Assembly (NCBI RefSeq): GCF_039871655.1
Contig: NZ_JBDPLZ010000002.1
Coordinates: forward strand, 372,001-436,000
Origin: Actinocorallia sp039871655
Lineage (GTDB): Bacteria > Actinomycetota > Actinomycetes > Streptosporangiales > Streptosporangiaceae
DNA: 64,000 nucleotides
Direction: 5' to 3'
Below the pieces are notes generated by a model, which was not told the origin of the DNA, did no database searches, and saw only the letters and a program-made list of their open reading frames with translations. Shown piece after piece: positions 40,114-49,167 of this stretch. The position numbers and the translations under genes are program-made. Positions within the stretch are counted from its first letter, which is position 1, and each line of letters starts with the position of its first letter.

Positions 40114-41667
40114 GTGGTGCAGATGAACCGGAGAAGATGGTCATACGGGGTGGCGGGGCTGGCGCTGTGCTGTCTTCCCGCCCCTGTCCCCGCCCACGCG
40201 GCTCCCATCCCCGACGGGCCGGGACGCGACGCCGTACCCGCCTACATCGGGTCCCCGGCCGTGCCCAAGGCCATCCCGGGACGGCCGGTCCCGGCCAATC
40301 CGCACATGGCCGCCCCCGGATACGCCGCCATGCACGCCGACAGCTACGCCTCCGACACCTACCCGTTCCTCGGCCCTCTGGGACGCGACCCGCAGGTGCT
40401 CACCGAGGCGAAGGCGGGCGGCCTGCCCGCACTGTGCTCCACCGTCAACTACGCGCGCCGCAGCGGGCTGCTCGTCGCACAGTGCACCAAGGGCGGCACG
40501 TTCACGCTGCGGCTCATCGACCCGCGCACCCTCAAGGACCTGGCGACCTACGAACTGCCCGGCCGCCCGTCCACGGTGACCGCGGTGACCGCCTTGGACC
40601 TCGACAAGGTACTCACCGACACCTCTGGAGGCGCCTACTACTACCTGGACGCCCAGGACCGCGCCGTCCTGGCCGACTCCGCCTTCCACCTCCGCCGCTT
40701 CGCCCACGTCCGGACCTCCCGCGGCTGGAAGTTCAAGGTCACCGACGACTGGAACCTCGCCCGACACGTCCCCCATTCCTGCCCGACCTGGAAGAACCCC
40801 GAGCCCAGGGGGGAGTGCGACCCCATCACCTCGGTCCAGCCCGACTGGAAGGGGCTCATCTGGTGGGTCACCCGCAAGGGCCGCGTCGGAACCCTCGACC
40901 CGCGCAACGGACGCGTCAGAGTGCTCCGGCTGAGGGGAGAGGACATCCAGAACTCCTTCGCGGCCGGCCGCCGAGGAGTCTCGATCGTCAGCGACCACGC
41001 CCTGTACCTGCTCCGCGCCGACAAGGCGGGCAAGCCGAAGATCCTCTGGCGCAGGACGTACGACCGGGGGGTGCGCCGCAAGTCCGGCCAGCTCGACCGG
41101 GGCTCGGGGGCCACCCCCACGCTCCTGGACGGCGAGTACGTGGCGATCAACGACAACGCCGAACCCCGCATGAACGTGCTCGTGCACCGACTCCGCGACG
41201 GCAAGCGCGTCTGCAAGGTCCCGGTGTTCTGGAAGAACAGGTCGGCCAGCGACAACTCGCTGATCGGCTTCGGCCGCAGCCTCGTGGTGGAGAACAACTC
41301 CGGCTACCGCAACTTCCTGGAACTGGCCCCCGGAGCCTCGTCCGTCGGCGGACTGGCCCGCGTGGACGTCACGTCACGAGGCTGCCGGACGGTCTGGACG
41401 AGCAGGGAGCGCAGCCCCTCCACCGTCGCCAAGGCCAGCGTCCCCGGAGGCCTCGTCTACGCCTACACCAAGGAGCCCCGCAAGGACGGCATAGACGCCT
41501 GGTACCTGACGGCGATCGACTTCCACACCGGACGGACCGCCTACAAGGTCCTGACCGGCACCGGCAAGTACTTCGACAACAACTGGGCTCCCATCAACCT
41601 GGGACCGGACGGCACCGCCTACATAGGCGTCATCGGCGGGCTCGTGGCCGTCCGGGACAAGCGCTGA
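40114..41667 (+). CDS. secreted beta-propeller-like protein of unknown function
   Basis: A 517-residue exported protein. Signal peptide WSYGVAGLALCCLPAPVPAHA precedes a chain of repeated strand-rich units (GLLVAQCTKGGTFTLRLIDP, LIWWVTRKGRVGTLDPRNG, GLVYAYTKEPRKDG, GTAYIGVIGGLVAVRD) typical of a PQQ/WD-like propeller. Several cysteines may form disulfides. Three in-frame starts (GTG 40114, GTG 40117, ATG 40123) are possible. Similar proteins occur in mycobacteria. A palindromic site lies upstream. Confidence 0.72.
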   Translation: MVQMNRRRWSYGVAGLALCCLPAPVPAHAAPIPDGPGRDAVPAYIGSPAVPKAIPGRPVPANPHMAAPGYAAMHADSYASDTYPFLGPLGRDPQVLTEAKAGGLPALCSTVNYARRSGLLVAQCTKGGTFTLRLIDPRTLKDLATYELPGRPSTVTAVTALDLDKVLTDTSGGAYYYLDAQDRAVLADSAFHLRRFAHVRTSRGWKFKVTDDWNLARHVPHSCPTWKNPEPRGECDPITSVQPDWKGLIWWVTRKGRVGTLDPRNGRVRVLRLRGEDIQNSFAAGRRGVSIVSDHALYLLRADKAGKPKILWRRTYDRGVRRKSGQLDRGSGATPTLLDGEYVAINDNAEPRMNVLVHRLRDGKRVCKVPVFWKNRSASDNSLIGFGRSLVVENNSGYRNFLELAPGASSVGGLARVDVTSRGCRTVWTSRERSPSTVAKASVPGGLVYAYTKEPRKDGIDAWYLTAIDFHTGRTAYKVLTGTGKYFDNNWAPINLGPDGTAYIGVIGGLVAVRDKR

Positions 41668-41695
41668 ACGTCCGTCCGGCTCCTAGAATTCTCCG

Positions 41696-42751
41696 GTGAA
41701 CACGCAGCGTTTCGGGATCCTCATCAGACCGTCCGCCAACCGGGTGTACGCGGAGTCGTCGGTCACCCTCATGGAGGCGGAGCTGGAAGTCCTCGACCGG
41801 GCCGTCCTCGGCGGCCGGATCGGGGACGTGGAGAGCCGGAGCATCGGCGGCGTCCCCTACCTCGTCTTCTCCGCCGAGGACCTGTCCGCGCGTGACGTCG
41901 CGTTCCTGTCCAACCTGTCGTCCCTCTACGCGCTGTTCCGGCTGGGCGGAGACGACGGGCCCGGGGGCACCGCCCTGTACCCGGTGGAGCTGAGCCCGCT
42001 GGACCGGCTGGACGACGACCTGCTGACCATCCAGAAGTACTCGGGGAAGACCAACGAGTACTTCACCAAGCTGCTGCTGAACGTCACCCTCTGGTCCTCC
42101 GCCTCCGGCCCGCACATGGCGGACCGGACGCTGCGGGTCCTCGACCCCATGTGCGGCCGGGGCACCACCCTCAACCAGGCGATGATGTACGGCTACAACG
42201 CCGACGGCATCGACATCGACGGCAAGGACTTCGAGGCCTACGCGGGCTTCCTCCGCACCTGGATGAAGCGCAAGCGGCTCAAGCACACCGCCGAGATCGT
42301 CCCCGTCCGCCGGGACCGCAGGCTCGTGGGACGCAGGCTCGACGTCTCCTACGGCGTGTCGAAGGAGGAGTACAAGTCCGGCGACAAGCGCCGGCTCACC
42401 GTGGTCAACGCCGACACCACGCGGGCCGCGGACTTCTTCGCGGCGGACTCCTTCGACGTGATCGTCACCGACGCCCCCTACGGCGTCCAGCACGGCGCCC
42501 GCAACCGCGAGAGCCTCACCCGCAGCCCCCTGGAGCTGCTCACCCGGGCCCTGCCCGGCTGGGTGCGGCTACTGCGGCCCGGAGGGGCGGTCGGCATCTC
42601 CTGGAACACCCACGTCACCAGCCGCGAGGACGCCCTGGCCGCCCTGGCCGAGGCCGGTCTGGAGCCGCTCGACGAGGGGCCCTACCGGAGGTTCCGGCAC
42701 CGCGTCGACCAGGCGATCGTCCGCGACGTGATCGTCGCCCGCAGGCCCTGA
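41696..42751 (+). CDS. TRM11-like SAM-dependent methyltransferase
   Basis: A 351-residue methyltransferase. An N-terminal RNA-binding-like part (residues 1-110) is followed by the Rossmann methylase: LDPMCGRGTTLNQAMMYGYNADGIDID (motif I) and VIVTDAPYGVQHG (the DPPY-like motif IV). It probably modifies a nucleic acid, with a tRNA guanosine the family-based guess. GTG 41696. Confidence 0.85.
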   Translation: MNTQRFGILIRPSANRVYAESSVTLMEAELEVLDRAVLGGRIGDVESRSIGGVPYLVFSAEDLSARDVAFLSNLSSLYALFRLGGDDGPGGTALYPVELSPLDRLDDDLLTIQKYSGKTNEYFTKLLLNVTLWSSASGPHMADRTLRVLDPMCGRGTTLNQAMMYGYNADGIDIDGKDFEAYAGFLRTWMKRKRLKHTAEIVPVRRDRRLVGRRLDVSYGVSKEEYKSGDKRRLTVVNADTTRAADFFAADSFDVIVTDAPYGVQHGARNRESLTRSPLELLTRALPGWVRLLRPGGAVGISWNTHVTSREDALAALAEAGLEPLDEGPYRRFRHRVDQAIVRDVIVARRP

Positions 42752-42758
42752 GGCGGCC

Positions 42759-43187
42759 TCAGGAGCCCTCCGCGGGGGCCAGCCGGTCCTCCGGCAGGCC
42801 GGGGAAGGGGCTGGGCGGGCTGGTGCGCGTCCAGCGCACCCGCCGGGTCATCGCCTCCTGCATCGCCTGGGCGGCGAACTTGCGCAGGGCGGCGTCCGAG
42901 GCCCCCGCCAGCCCCAGGTAGGCCGAGAGCAGCTCCTCCTCCAGACCGGCCGCGAGCTGGGCGGGGGCGCCGTCGGGCAGCCGGTAGGAGGGCTCGGCCG
43001 CCACCGGGTCGCCGTCCCGCTCGGCGATCATGGTCGCGATCCGGTCGCGGCGGGTGCGGTGGGCCTGCCACAGGGCGGTGCTCTGCTGCCGGGGCACGCC
43101 GCTCTGGCGGGCCCCGGCCAGCCCGTAGCCGTAGACCGCGCGGTGCTCGGCGGCCAGGACGGTCTGCAGGAGGGTCAGATCGCTCAT
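42759..43187 (-). CDS. ferritin-like DUF4439 protein
   Basis: A 142-residue helical protein: LTLLQTVLAAEHRAVYGYGLAGAR and AAGLEEELLSAYLGLAGASDAALRKFAAQAM form a ferritin-like bundle with putative metal residues (E14, H15, Y19). ATG 43187 overlaps the upstream gene's stop (ATGA). It sits just ahead of rimP on the opposite strand, as in other actinomycetes. Function unknown. Confidence 0.82.
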   Translation of the reverse strand: MSDLTLLQTVLAAEHRAVYGYGLAGARQSGVPRQQSTALWQAHRTRRDRIATMIAERDGDPVAAEPSYRLPDGAPAQLAAGLEEELLSAYLGLAGASDAALRKFAAQAMQEAMTRRVRWTRTSPPSPFPGLPEDRLAPAEGS

Positions 43188-43666
43188 CTCAGCCCCAGCG
43201 CGGTGGCGTGACCCGCCTCGCAGGCCCCGATGCTGGCCAGCAGCTGCGCCAGCCCGGCGGGAGCCCCCGCCATGTCCGTGACCCTGGCCGCCGCCGCGGC
43301 CTTCTCCGCGGCGCGCGCCGTCGGCACCGCCTCGGCCGCGCTCGACGGCGGCGCGAAGGGGGTGGCGGAGACCGCGGGGGTGGCGGTGGCGCCCCCCGTC
43401 CCGGGCACGTAGTGGCGGCGCAGCACCGCCAGATGCTCACGATGATCGCGCAAAGCGTCGGTGAAGGCGCTGGACAGGCCGGAGTAGGTGGTGGTGACCT
43501 GCTCGTAGAGCGAGATCAGGCGTTCTTCGTCCGCGATCGCGCCGAGCAGGACTGCCACCTCGGGGCCGGGCGAGAGGTCGCGGGCCGCGGGGTTCTCGCA
43601 GGCCGTGAGGCAGACCAGCCCGGCCGCACCGCCCAGCACGGCGCGGCGGGAGACGGGGACGGGCAA
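43184..43666 (-). CDS. Tat-type lipoprotein with ferritin-like helices
   Basis: A 160-residue lipoprotein: SRRAVLGGAAGLVCLTAC gives a twin-arginine signal and lipobox (LTAC). The mature region has LLGAIADEERLISLYEQVTTTY and HREHLAVLRRHY, a ferritin-like pair of helices, then an Ala/Pro-rich linker. TTG 43666 is preferred because GGAGG lies eight bases before it; an ATG further upstream would add a non-signal sequence. It is coupled to the DUF4439 gene. Confidence 0.8.
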   Translation of the reverse strand: MPVPVSRRAVLGGAAGLVCLTACENPAARDLSPGPEVAVLLGAIADEERLISLYEQVTTTYSGLSSAFTDALRDHREHLAVLRRHYVPGTGGATATPAVSATPFAPPSSAAEAVPTARAAEKAAAAARVTDMAGAPAGLAQLLASIGACEAGHATALGLR

Positions 43667-43821
43667 GCGGGACTCCTCCGAAAAGATCGCTTGAAGGCGG
43701 TGGACAGCATCCCACACAGGGGGTCGGAGCGTGCGAATACACACCCTGGGGTCAGGCTGTCGATAGTCTTGTCTGGTCAGAGCGTAGGTATAGCGCCCGA
43801 AAGAGCCAATAGGGAGGTCCC

Positions 43822-44370
43822 GTGAGCGCAGCAGCGCGCGACGGACGCGTTCGGGGGGACCGCCAGAAGGCCGCGCTGGTCGAGTTGCTGACGCCGCTGG
43901 TCGAGGCGTCCGACCACGACCTGGAGGACGTCATCGTCTCCCAGGCGGGCAAGCGGCGGGTGGTCCGGGTGATCGTGGACGCCGACGGAGGAGTCGACCT
44001 GGACGCCATCGCGGTGATCAGCCGCGAGGTCTCGGCGGCGCTCGACGAGACGGACGTCCTGGGCGGCAGCCCTTACGTGCTCGAGGTCACCTCGCCCGGG
44101 GTGGACCGCCCGCTCACGCAGCCGCGCCACTGGCGCCGGGCCGCGGGGCGGCTGGTGAAGTTCACCACCGCCGAGGGCGTCGAGCTGCAGGGGCGGGTGC
44201 TCAGCGCGGACGAGAGGGAGATCCGGCTGGACGTGGCGGGCGGGGAGCAGGTCTTCCCGCTGGCGGCCGTCGGCCCCGGCCGGGTCCAGGTGGAGTTCCG
44301 CCGGATCGAGGCAGAAGACCTGCTCCACGACGAAGAGGAAGGTGGGGACGGGGAGCCTCATGGACATTGA
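43822..44370 (+). CDS. rimP: ribosome maturation factor RimP
   Basis: A 182-residue 30S maturation factor. Features: ELLTPLVEASDHDLEDVIV, VVRVIVDADGGVDLDAIAVISREVSAALDE and YVLEVTSPGVDRPLTQPRHW, the classical RimP core. The Glu/His-rich tail (EAEDLLHDEEEGGDGEPHGH) is extra. It overlaps nusA by 11 nt. GTG 43822 with GGAGG upstream. Confidence 0.95.
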   Translation: MSAAARDGRVRGDRQKAALVELLTPLVEASDHDLEDVIVSQAGKRRVVRVIVDADGGVDLDAIAVISREVSAALDETDVLGGSPYVLEVTSPGVDRPLTQPRHWRRAAGRLVKFTTAEGVELQGRVLSADEREIRLDVAGGEQVFPLAAVGPGRVQVEFRRIEAEDLLHDEEEGGDGEPHGH

Positions 44371-45370
44371 CATCAACGTTTTGCGCAGCCTGGAGCGGGA
44401 GAAGGACATCTCGTTCGAGGTCGTGGTCAGGGCGATCGAAGACGCCCTGCTCATCGCCTACCACCGCACCGACGGCGCGGCGGACAAGGCCCGGGTGGAG
44501 ATGGACCGCGGGACCGGGCATGTGACGGTCTGGGCGACGGAGACCGGGGAGGAGGGCGCCGCCCGCGAGTACGACGACACCCCGGACGACTTCAGCCGGA
44601 TCGCGGCGACCACCGCCAAGCAGGTCATCCTGCAGAAGCTGCGGGACGCCGAGGACGAGCTGACCTTCGGCGAGTACGCCGGGCGCGAGGGCGACATCGT
44701 CGCCGGCGTGATCCAGCAGGGCAAGGACCCGCGCAACGTCCAGGTCGACCTGGGCAGGCTCGAGGCGGTCCTGCCGCCGCAGGAGCAGGTCCCGACCGAG
44801 GCGTACGAGCACGGCGAGCGGATCAAGGCCTATGTGGTCCAGGTCCGCAAGGGGCACCGCGGCCCGTCGGTGATGCTCAGCCGCACCCACCCGAACCTGG
44901 TGCGCAAGCTCTTCGCGCTGGAGGTCCCGGAGATCGCCGACGGCACCGTCGAGATCGCCGCGATCGCCCGCGAGGCGGGGCACCGCACCAAGATCGCGGT
45001 CCGTTCGCGCAAGCCCGGGGTGAACGCCAAGGGCGCCTGCATCGGCCCGCTGGGCAGCCGGGTCCGCAACGTCATGACCGAGCTGCACGGCGAGAAGATC
45101 GACATTGTGGACTGGTCGGAGGACCCCGCGACGTTCGTCGGGAATGCCCTGTCGCCCGCGCGGGTTAACAGTGTCGAGGTCGTCGACGCGGAGCAGCGGG
45201 TGGCCCGGGTGATCGTCCCGGACTACCAGTTGTCGCTGGCGATCGGCAAGGAAGGGCAGAACGCTCGTCTCGCGGCCAGGCTCACCGGATGGAAGATCGA
45301 CATCCGTCCGGACACCCCCGCCGGTCCGGGGGACGAGACCGCCGACCCCGCCGAGGCTCCGGCGGGGTAG
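44360..45370 (+). CDS. nusA: transcription termination/antitermination factor NusA
   Basis: A 336-residue NusA: N-terminal RNAP-binding part (residues 1-125), S1 domain (GDIVAGVIQQGKDPRNVQVDLGRLEAVLPPQEQ), KH1 (KIAVRSRKPGVNAKGACIGPLGSRVRNVMTEL) and KH2 (LAIGKEGQNARLAARLTGWKIDI). It lacks the C-terminal acidic repeats of E. coli NusA, normal for actinobacteria. ATG 44360 (MDIDINVLRSLEREK) matches the family start. Confidence 0.97.
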   Translation: MDIDINVLRSLEREKDISFEVVVRAIEDALLIAYHRTDGAADKARVEMDRGTGHVTVWATETGEEGAAREYDDTPDDFSRIAATTAKQVILQKLRDAEDELTFGEYAGREGDIVAGVIQQGKDPRNVQVDLGRLEAVLPPQEQVPTEAYEHGERIKAYVVQVRKGHRGPSVMLSRTHPNLVRKLFALEVPEIADGTVEIAAIAREAGHRTKIAVRSRKPGVNAKGACIGPLGSRVRNVMTELHGEKIDIVDWSEDPATFVGNALSPARVNSVEVVDAEQRVARVIVPDYQLSLAIGKEGQNARLAARLTGWKIDIRPDTPAGPGDETADPAEAPAG

Positions 45371-45374
45371 ACTG

Positions 45375-45644
45375 ATGAATGGTGGCCACTCGGCCCCGCA
45401 GCGCATGTGCGTGGGCTGCCGGGTCCGTGCGGCCCGCGCTGACTTGTTGCGAGTCGTGGCGGTGGAGGGAGTACTCCTCCCCGATCCCGGTAAGCGACTG
45501 CCGGGACGTGGTGCTTGGCTGCACCACGATCTCGGATGTCTGGAGCAGGCGATTCGCCGTCGGGTCTTCTCTCGGGCCTTGCGTTTGGGAGCGGCGCCCG
45601 ATACTTCTGGTCTGCTGCGGTATCTACGAGACAGCACTGTGTGA
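45375..45644 (+). CDS. ylxR: YlxR (DUF448) RNA-binding protein
   Basis: An 89-residue protein with PQRMCVGCRVRAARADLLRVV and GRGAWLHHDLGCLEQAIRRRVFSRAL, the complete YlxR signature. It lies four bases after nusA and before infB, its usual position. It has been linked to RNase P or gene regulation in other bacteria. Confidence 0.92.
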   Translation: MNGGHSAPQRMCVGCRVRAARADLLRVVAVEGVLLPDPGKRLPGRGAWLHHDLGCLEQAIRRRVFSRALRLGAAPDTSGLLRYLRDSTV

Positions 45645-45757
45645 GTAAGAGATCTAGTCGGAAGCAGGTCGAGATTGCTATGAGCGCTCGATGAGCAGTA
45701 CGCGATGACTGGTTAGCGACGGCCCGGCGACACGACCCGGGCCAGATTGGGAGTGCA

Positions 45758-48700
45758 GTGGCCAAGGTCCGGGTGTACGAACTCGCCAAGGAGTTCGGTG
45801 TCGAGAGCAAGGTCGTCATGGCCAAGCTCCAGGAAATGGGCGAGTTCGTCCGGTCAGCGTCTTCGACGATCGAGGCGCCGGTAGTTCGTCGACTCACCGA
45901 AGCGTTCGGTAAGTCCTCTTCGGGTGGCGCCAGGTCTGGCGGCCCCCGTCCCTCAGCGCCGCGTCCCGGCCCCAAGCCGGGCCCCGCGGCTCCGAAGCCG
46001 GGTCCCGTGTCCGCGGGAGCCCCCAAGCCGGGCCCGCGTCCCGGCCCCGCGGCCCCCAAGCCGGGTCCGCGCCCGCCGGTGCCCGAGGCCCCCGCCGCGG
46101 CGGCCCCCAAGGCACCGCAGGCCCCGCAGGCCCCGCAGGTTCCGCAGGTCCCCCAGGTGCCGCAGGCTCCGGCCGCCCCGCGCCCGCCGGTTCCCCCGGC
46201 GCCGCAGCAGGGCCCGCCGACCCCGGGCCCCAAGCCCGGCCCGCGGCCGGCTCCGGGCCCCAAGCCCGGCCCGCGTCCCGCCCAGGGCCAGCGCCCCGGC
46301 GGCGGTGGCCGTCCGGGTGGCCCGCGTCCGGGTAACAACCCCTTCAGCTCCACCAACACCGGCATGGGCGCGCCCAAGCCGGGCCCGCGTCCCGGCCCGC
46401 GTCCCGGTGGTCCCGGTCCGCAGGGCGGCGGCGAGCGTCCGGGCGGTCCTCGTCCGGCGGCTCCGCGTCCCGGCCCGCGTCCGGGCGGTCCCGGTCCGCA
46501 GGGCGGCGAGCGTCCCGGCGGTCCGCGTCCGGCCTCGCCGGGCAACATGCCGCCGCGTCCCGGCGGCCCGCGGCCCAGCCCGATGAACATGCCCTCCCGT
46601 CCCCCGCAGGGCACCGGACGTCCCGGTGGTCCCGGCGGCGGTGGCGGCGGCGGCCCGCGTCCCGGCGGTGGCGGCGGAGGCCGTCCCGGCGGTGGCGGCG
46701 GCGGTGGCGGCTTCGCCCGTCCCGGTGGCGGCGGAGGCCGTCCCGGCGGTGGCGGCGGCTTCGCGCGTCCCGGTGGCGGAGGCCCCGGCGGCGGTGGCGG
46801 CGCAGGTCGTCCCGGTGGCGGCTTCGCGGGCCGTCCCGGCCCCGGCGGCCGCGGCCGCGGTGGCACGGCGGGCGCGTTCGGCCGTCCCGGCGGACGTCCG
46901 GCCCGCGGGCGCAAGTCCAAGAAGCAGCGGCGTCAAGAGTTCGACAACATGCAGGCGCCGGCGATCGGCGGCGTCAACGCCCCGCGCGGCAACGGCAAGG
47001 TCATCCGGCTCGCCCAGGGCGCGTCGCTGACCGACTTCGCCGAGAAGATCGGCGCCAACCCGGCGTCGCTCGTGGCGATCATGATGCACCTCGGCGAGAT
47101 GGTGACCGCCACCCAGTCGGTCACCGAGGAGTCGCTGCAGCTGCTGGGCGCCGAGCTGGACTTCAACGTCCAGGTCGTCAGCCCCGAGGACGAGGACCGC
47201 GAGCTGCTGGAGTCCTTCGACCTCGAGTTCGGCGAGGACGAGGGCGGCGAGGAGCTCCTGGTCGCGCGGCCCCCGGTCGTCACCGTCATGGGTCACGTCG
47301 ACCACGGCAAGACCAAGCTGCTCGACGCCATCCGCAACGCCAACGTGGTCGCGGGCGAGGCCGGCGGCATCACCCAGCACATCGGCGCCTACCAGGTGAC
47401 CACCGATGTCGAGGGTGAGGAGCGCAAGATCACCTTCATCGACACCCCGGGTCACGAGGCCTTCTCGGCCATGCGTGCCCGCGGTGCCGACACCACCGAC
47501 CTGGTGGTGCTGGTGGTCGCCGCGGACGACGGCGTCAAGCCGCAGACCACCGAGGCGATCGACCACGCGACGGCGGCCGGCGTGCCGATCGTCGTGGCGG
47601 TCAACAAGATCGACAAGGAGGGCGCGGACCCGACCAAGGTGCGGGCCCAGCTCACCGAGTACGGCCTGGTGGCCGAGGAGTTCGGTGGCCAGACCATGTT
47701 CGTGGACGTGTCCGCGAAGCAAGGCCTGAACATCGACGGGCTGCTCGAGGCGATCGTGCTGTCCGCGGACGCCGAGCTCGACCTGCGGGCCAACCCCGAC
47801 CAGGACGCCCAGGGCGTCGCGATCGAGGCCCACCTCGACAAGGGCCGCGGCCCCGTGGCGACCGTGCTGGTCCAGCGCGGCACGCTGCGGATCGGCGACT
47901 CCATCGTCGCCGGCGGCGCGCACGGCCGCGTCCGGGCGATGCTGGACGAGAACGGCGAGCACGTCACGGAGGCGACCCCGTCGCGTCCGGTGCTGGTCCT
48001 CGGCCTCACCGCGGTGCCGGGAGCGGGCGACAGCTTCCTGGTCGTCGAGGACGACCGGATGGCGCGCCAGATCGCCGACAAGCGGGCCGCGCGCAAGCGC
48101 AACGCCGAACTGCTCAAGAGCCGTCCCAAGCACTCCCTGGAAGACCTGTTCAAGGAGCTGGAGAAGGGCGAGCGGCAGGAACTGCTGCTCATCCTCAAGG
48201 GCGACGTGTCCGGTTCGGTGGAGGCCCTCGAGGACTCGCTGCTCAAGATCGACGTGGGCGACGAGGTCAACCTGCGGATCATCCGCCGCGGCGTCGGCGC
48301 GATCACGCAGAACGACGTCAACCTCGCGGTGGCGTCCGAGGGCGCGGTCATCATCGGCTTCAACGTCCGTCCCGAGCGCAACGCGCAGGAGATGGCGGAC
48401 CGCGAGGGCGTGGACATCCGCTACTACTCGGTCATCTACAACGCGATCGAAGAGGTCGAGGCGGCCCTCAAGGGCATGCTCAAGCCGGAGTTCGAAGAGG
48501 CGCAGCTGGGCACCGCCCAGGTCCGCGCGGTCTTCAAGGTGCCGAAGATCGGCAACATCGCCGGTTGCATGGTCCAGTCCGGCACGGTCAACCGCAACAG
48601 CAAGGCGCGGCTGGTCCGCCAGGGCGTGGTCATCGCCGACAACCTGTCGGTCTCCTCGCTCCGCCGGGAGAAGGACGATGTCACCGAGGTCCGCGAGGGC

Positions 48701-48790
48701 TTCGAGTGCGGTATCGGCATCGGCTACCAGGACCTGAAGCTCGACGACATCATCGAGACCTTCGAGATGCGCGAGAAGCCTCGGGCATAA
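45758..48790 (+). CDS. infB: translation initiation factor IF-2
   Basis: A 1010-residue IF-2. N-terminal domain MAKVRVYELAKEFGVESKVVMAKLQEMGEFVRSASSTIE is followed by a 330-residue Pro/Gly-rich linker, then the conserved region from about residue 385. The G domain has GHVDHGKTKLLD (G1), DTPGHEAF (G3) and NKID (G4), and the C-terminal domains end at IGYQDLKLDDIIETFEM. GTG 45758. Upstream 113 nt hold no gene. A strong terminator follows, ending the rimP-nusA-ylxR-infB unit. Confidence 0.97.
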   Translation: MAKVRVYELAKEFGVESKVVMAKLQEMGEFVRSASSTIEAPVVRRLTEAFGKSSSGGARSGGPRPSAPRPGPKPGPAAPKPGPVSAGAPKPGPRPGPAAPKPGPRPPVPEAPAAAAPKAPQAPQAPQVPQVPQVPQAPAAPRPPVPPAPQQGPPTPGPKPGPRPAPGPKPGPRPAQGQRPGGGGRPGGPRPGNNPFSSTNTGMGAPKPGPRPGPRPGGPGPQGGGERPGGPRPAAPRPGPRPGGPGPQGGERPGGPRPASPGNMPPRPGGPRPSPMNMPSRPPQGTGRPGGPGGGGGGGPRPGGGGGGRPGGGGGGGGFARPGGGGGRPGGGGGFARPGGGGPGGGGGAGRPGGGFAGRPGPGGRGRGGTAGAFGRPGGRPARGRKSKKQRRQEFDNMQAPAIGGVNAPRGNGKVIRLAQGASLTDFAEKIGANPASLVAIMMHLGEMVTATQSVTEESLQLLGAELDFNVQVVSPEDEDRELLESFDLEFGEDEGGEELLVARPPVVTVMGHVDHGKTKLLDAIRNANVVAGEAGGITQHIGAYQVTTDVEGEERKITFIDTPGHEAFSAMRARGADTTDLVVLVVAADDGVKPQTTEAIDHATAAGVPIVVAVNKIDKEGADPTKVRAQLTEYGLVAEEFGGQTMFVDVSAKQGLNIDGLLEAIVLSADAELDLRANPDQDAQGVAIEAHLDKGRGPVATVLVQRGTLRIGDSIVAGGAHGRVRAMLDENGEHVTEATPSRPVLVLGLTAVPGAGDSFLVVEDDRMARQIADKRAARKRNAELLKSRPKHSLEDLFKELEKGERQELLLILKGDVSGSVEALEDSLLKIDVGDEVNLRIIRRGVGAITQNDVNLAVASEGAVIIGFNVRPERNAQEMADREGVDIRYYSVIYNAIEEVEAALKGMLKPEFEEAQLGTAQVRAVFKVPKIGNIAGCMVQSGTVNRNSKARLVRQGVVIADNLSVSSLRREKDDVTEVREGFECGIGIGYQDLKLDDIIETFEMREKPRA
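45908..46915 (+). repeat. low-complexity Pro/Gly-rich linker of IF-2
   Basis: About 1 kb encoding repeated PGPRPG, PKPGP, RPGGGG and GGGFARPGG units; the DNA is a quasi-repeat of CCCGGCGG/GGCGGTGG-type motifs with extreme GC. It is a common source of frameshift or length variation in assemblies. The reading frame here stays open throughout. Confidence 0.85.
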
Positions 48791-48801
48791 CGAGTCGGTG
48801 A

Positions 48802-48836
48802 AGGGGCGCTCCGGAATGAGATTCCGGGGCGCCCCT
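48802..48836 (+). terminator. terminator after infB
   Basis: AGGGGCGCTCCGGAAT, loop GAG, ATTCCGGGGCGCCCCT with one G-U pair, followed by GTTTT. It separates infB from the DUF503-rbfA-truB unit. Confidence 0.88.
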
Positions 48837-48867
48837 GTTTTGACTGACGACCATGAGGAGGTGGCCC

Positions 48868-49164
48868 TTGTTCGTGGGGGCGTTGACCCTTGACCTGCTG
48901 TTGGGGGACGTGCATTCCCTGAAGGAGAAGAGGGGGGTCGTACGGCCCCTCATCGCGGAGGTGCTCAAGCGCTTCCCGGCGGTCGCGGTCGCCGAGACCG
49001 GGGACCACGACCTGTACCGCAGGGCGGAGATCGGCATCGCCGTGGTGTCCGCGAGCGCGGGCAACTGCCAGGAGGTCCTGGAGAAGTGCGAGCGGCTGGT
49101 GGCCGGTCGCCCGGAGATCGAACTGCTGTCGGCGCGGCAGCGGATCTATGACGACGAGGAGTAG
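48868..49164 (+). CDS. DUF503 (YlxP-like) protein
   Basis: A 98-residue DUF503 protein (GALTLDLLLGDVHSLKEKRGVVRPLIAEVLKRF). The TTG at 48868 is chosen since GGAGG sits five to six bases before it; an ATG at 48853 would bury the SD within the gene. It lies four bases from rbfA, a universally conserved neighbour, and is thought to relate to ribosome biogenesis. Confidence 0.88.
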   Translation: MFVGALTLDLLLGDVHSLKEKRGVVRPLIAEVLKRFPAVAVAETGDHDLYRRAEIGIAVVSASAGNCQEVLEKCERLVAGRPEIELLSARQRIYDDEE

Positions 49165-49167
49165 GCC

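Noticed and set aside
46100..46900. GC-rich repeat in infB as an independent repeat element
   Set aside because: It stays in frame and encodes the known variable linker of actinobacterial IF-2.
45953..48133. 726-codon leftward open frame across infB
   Set aside because: Produced by the repetitive Pro/Gly-rich DNA of IF-2; no start context and no domain.
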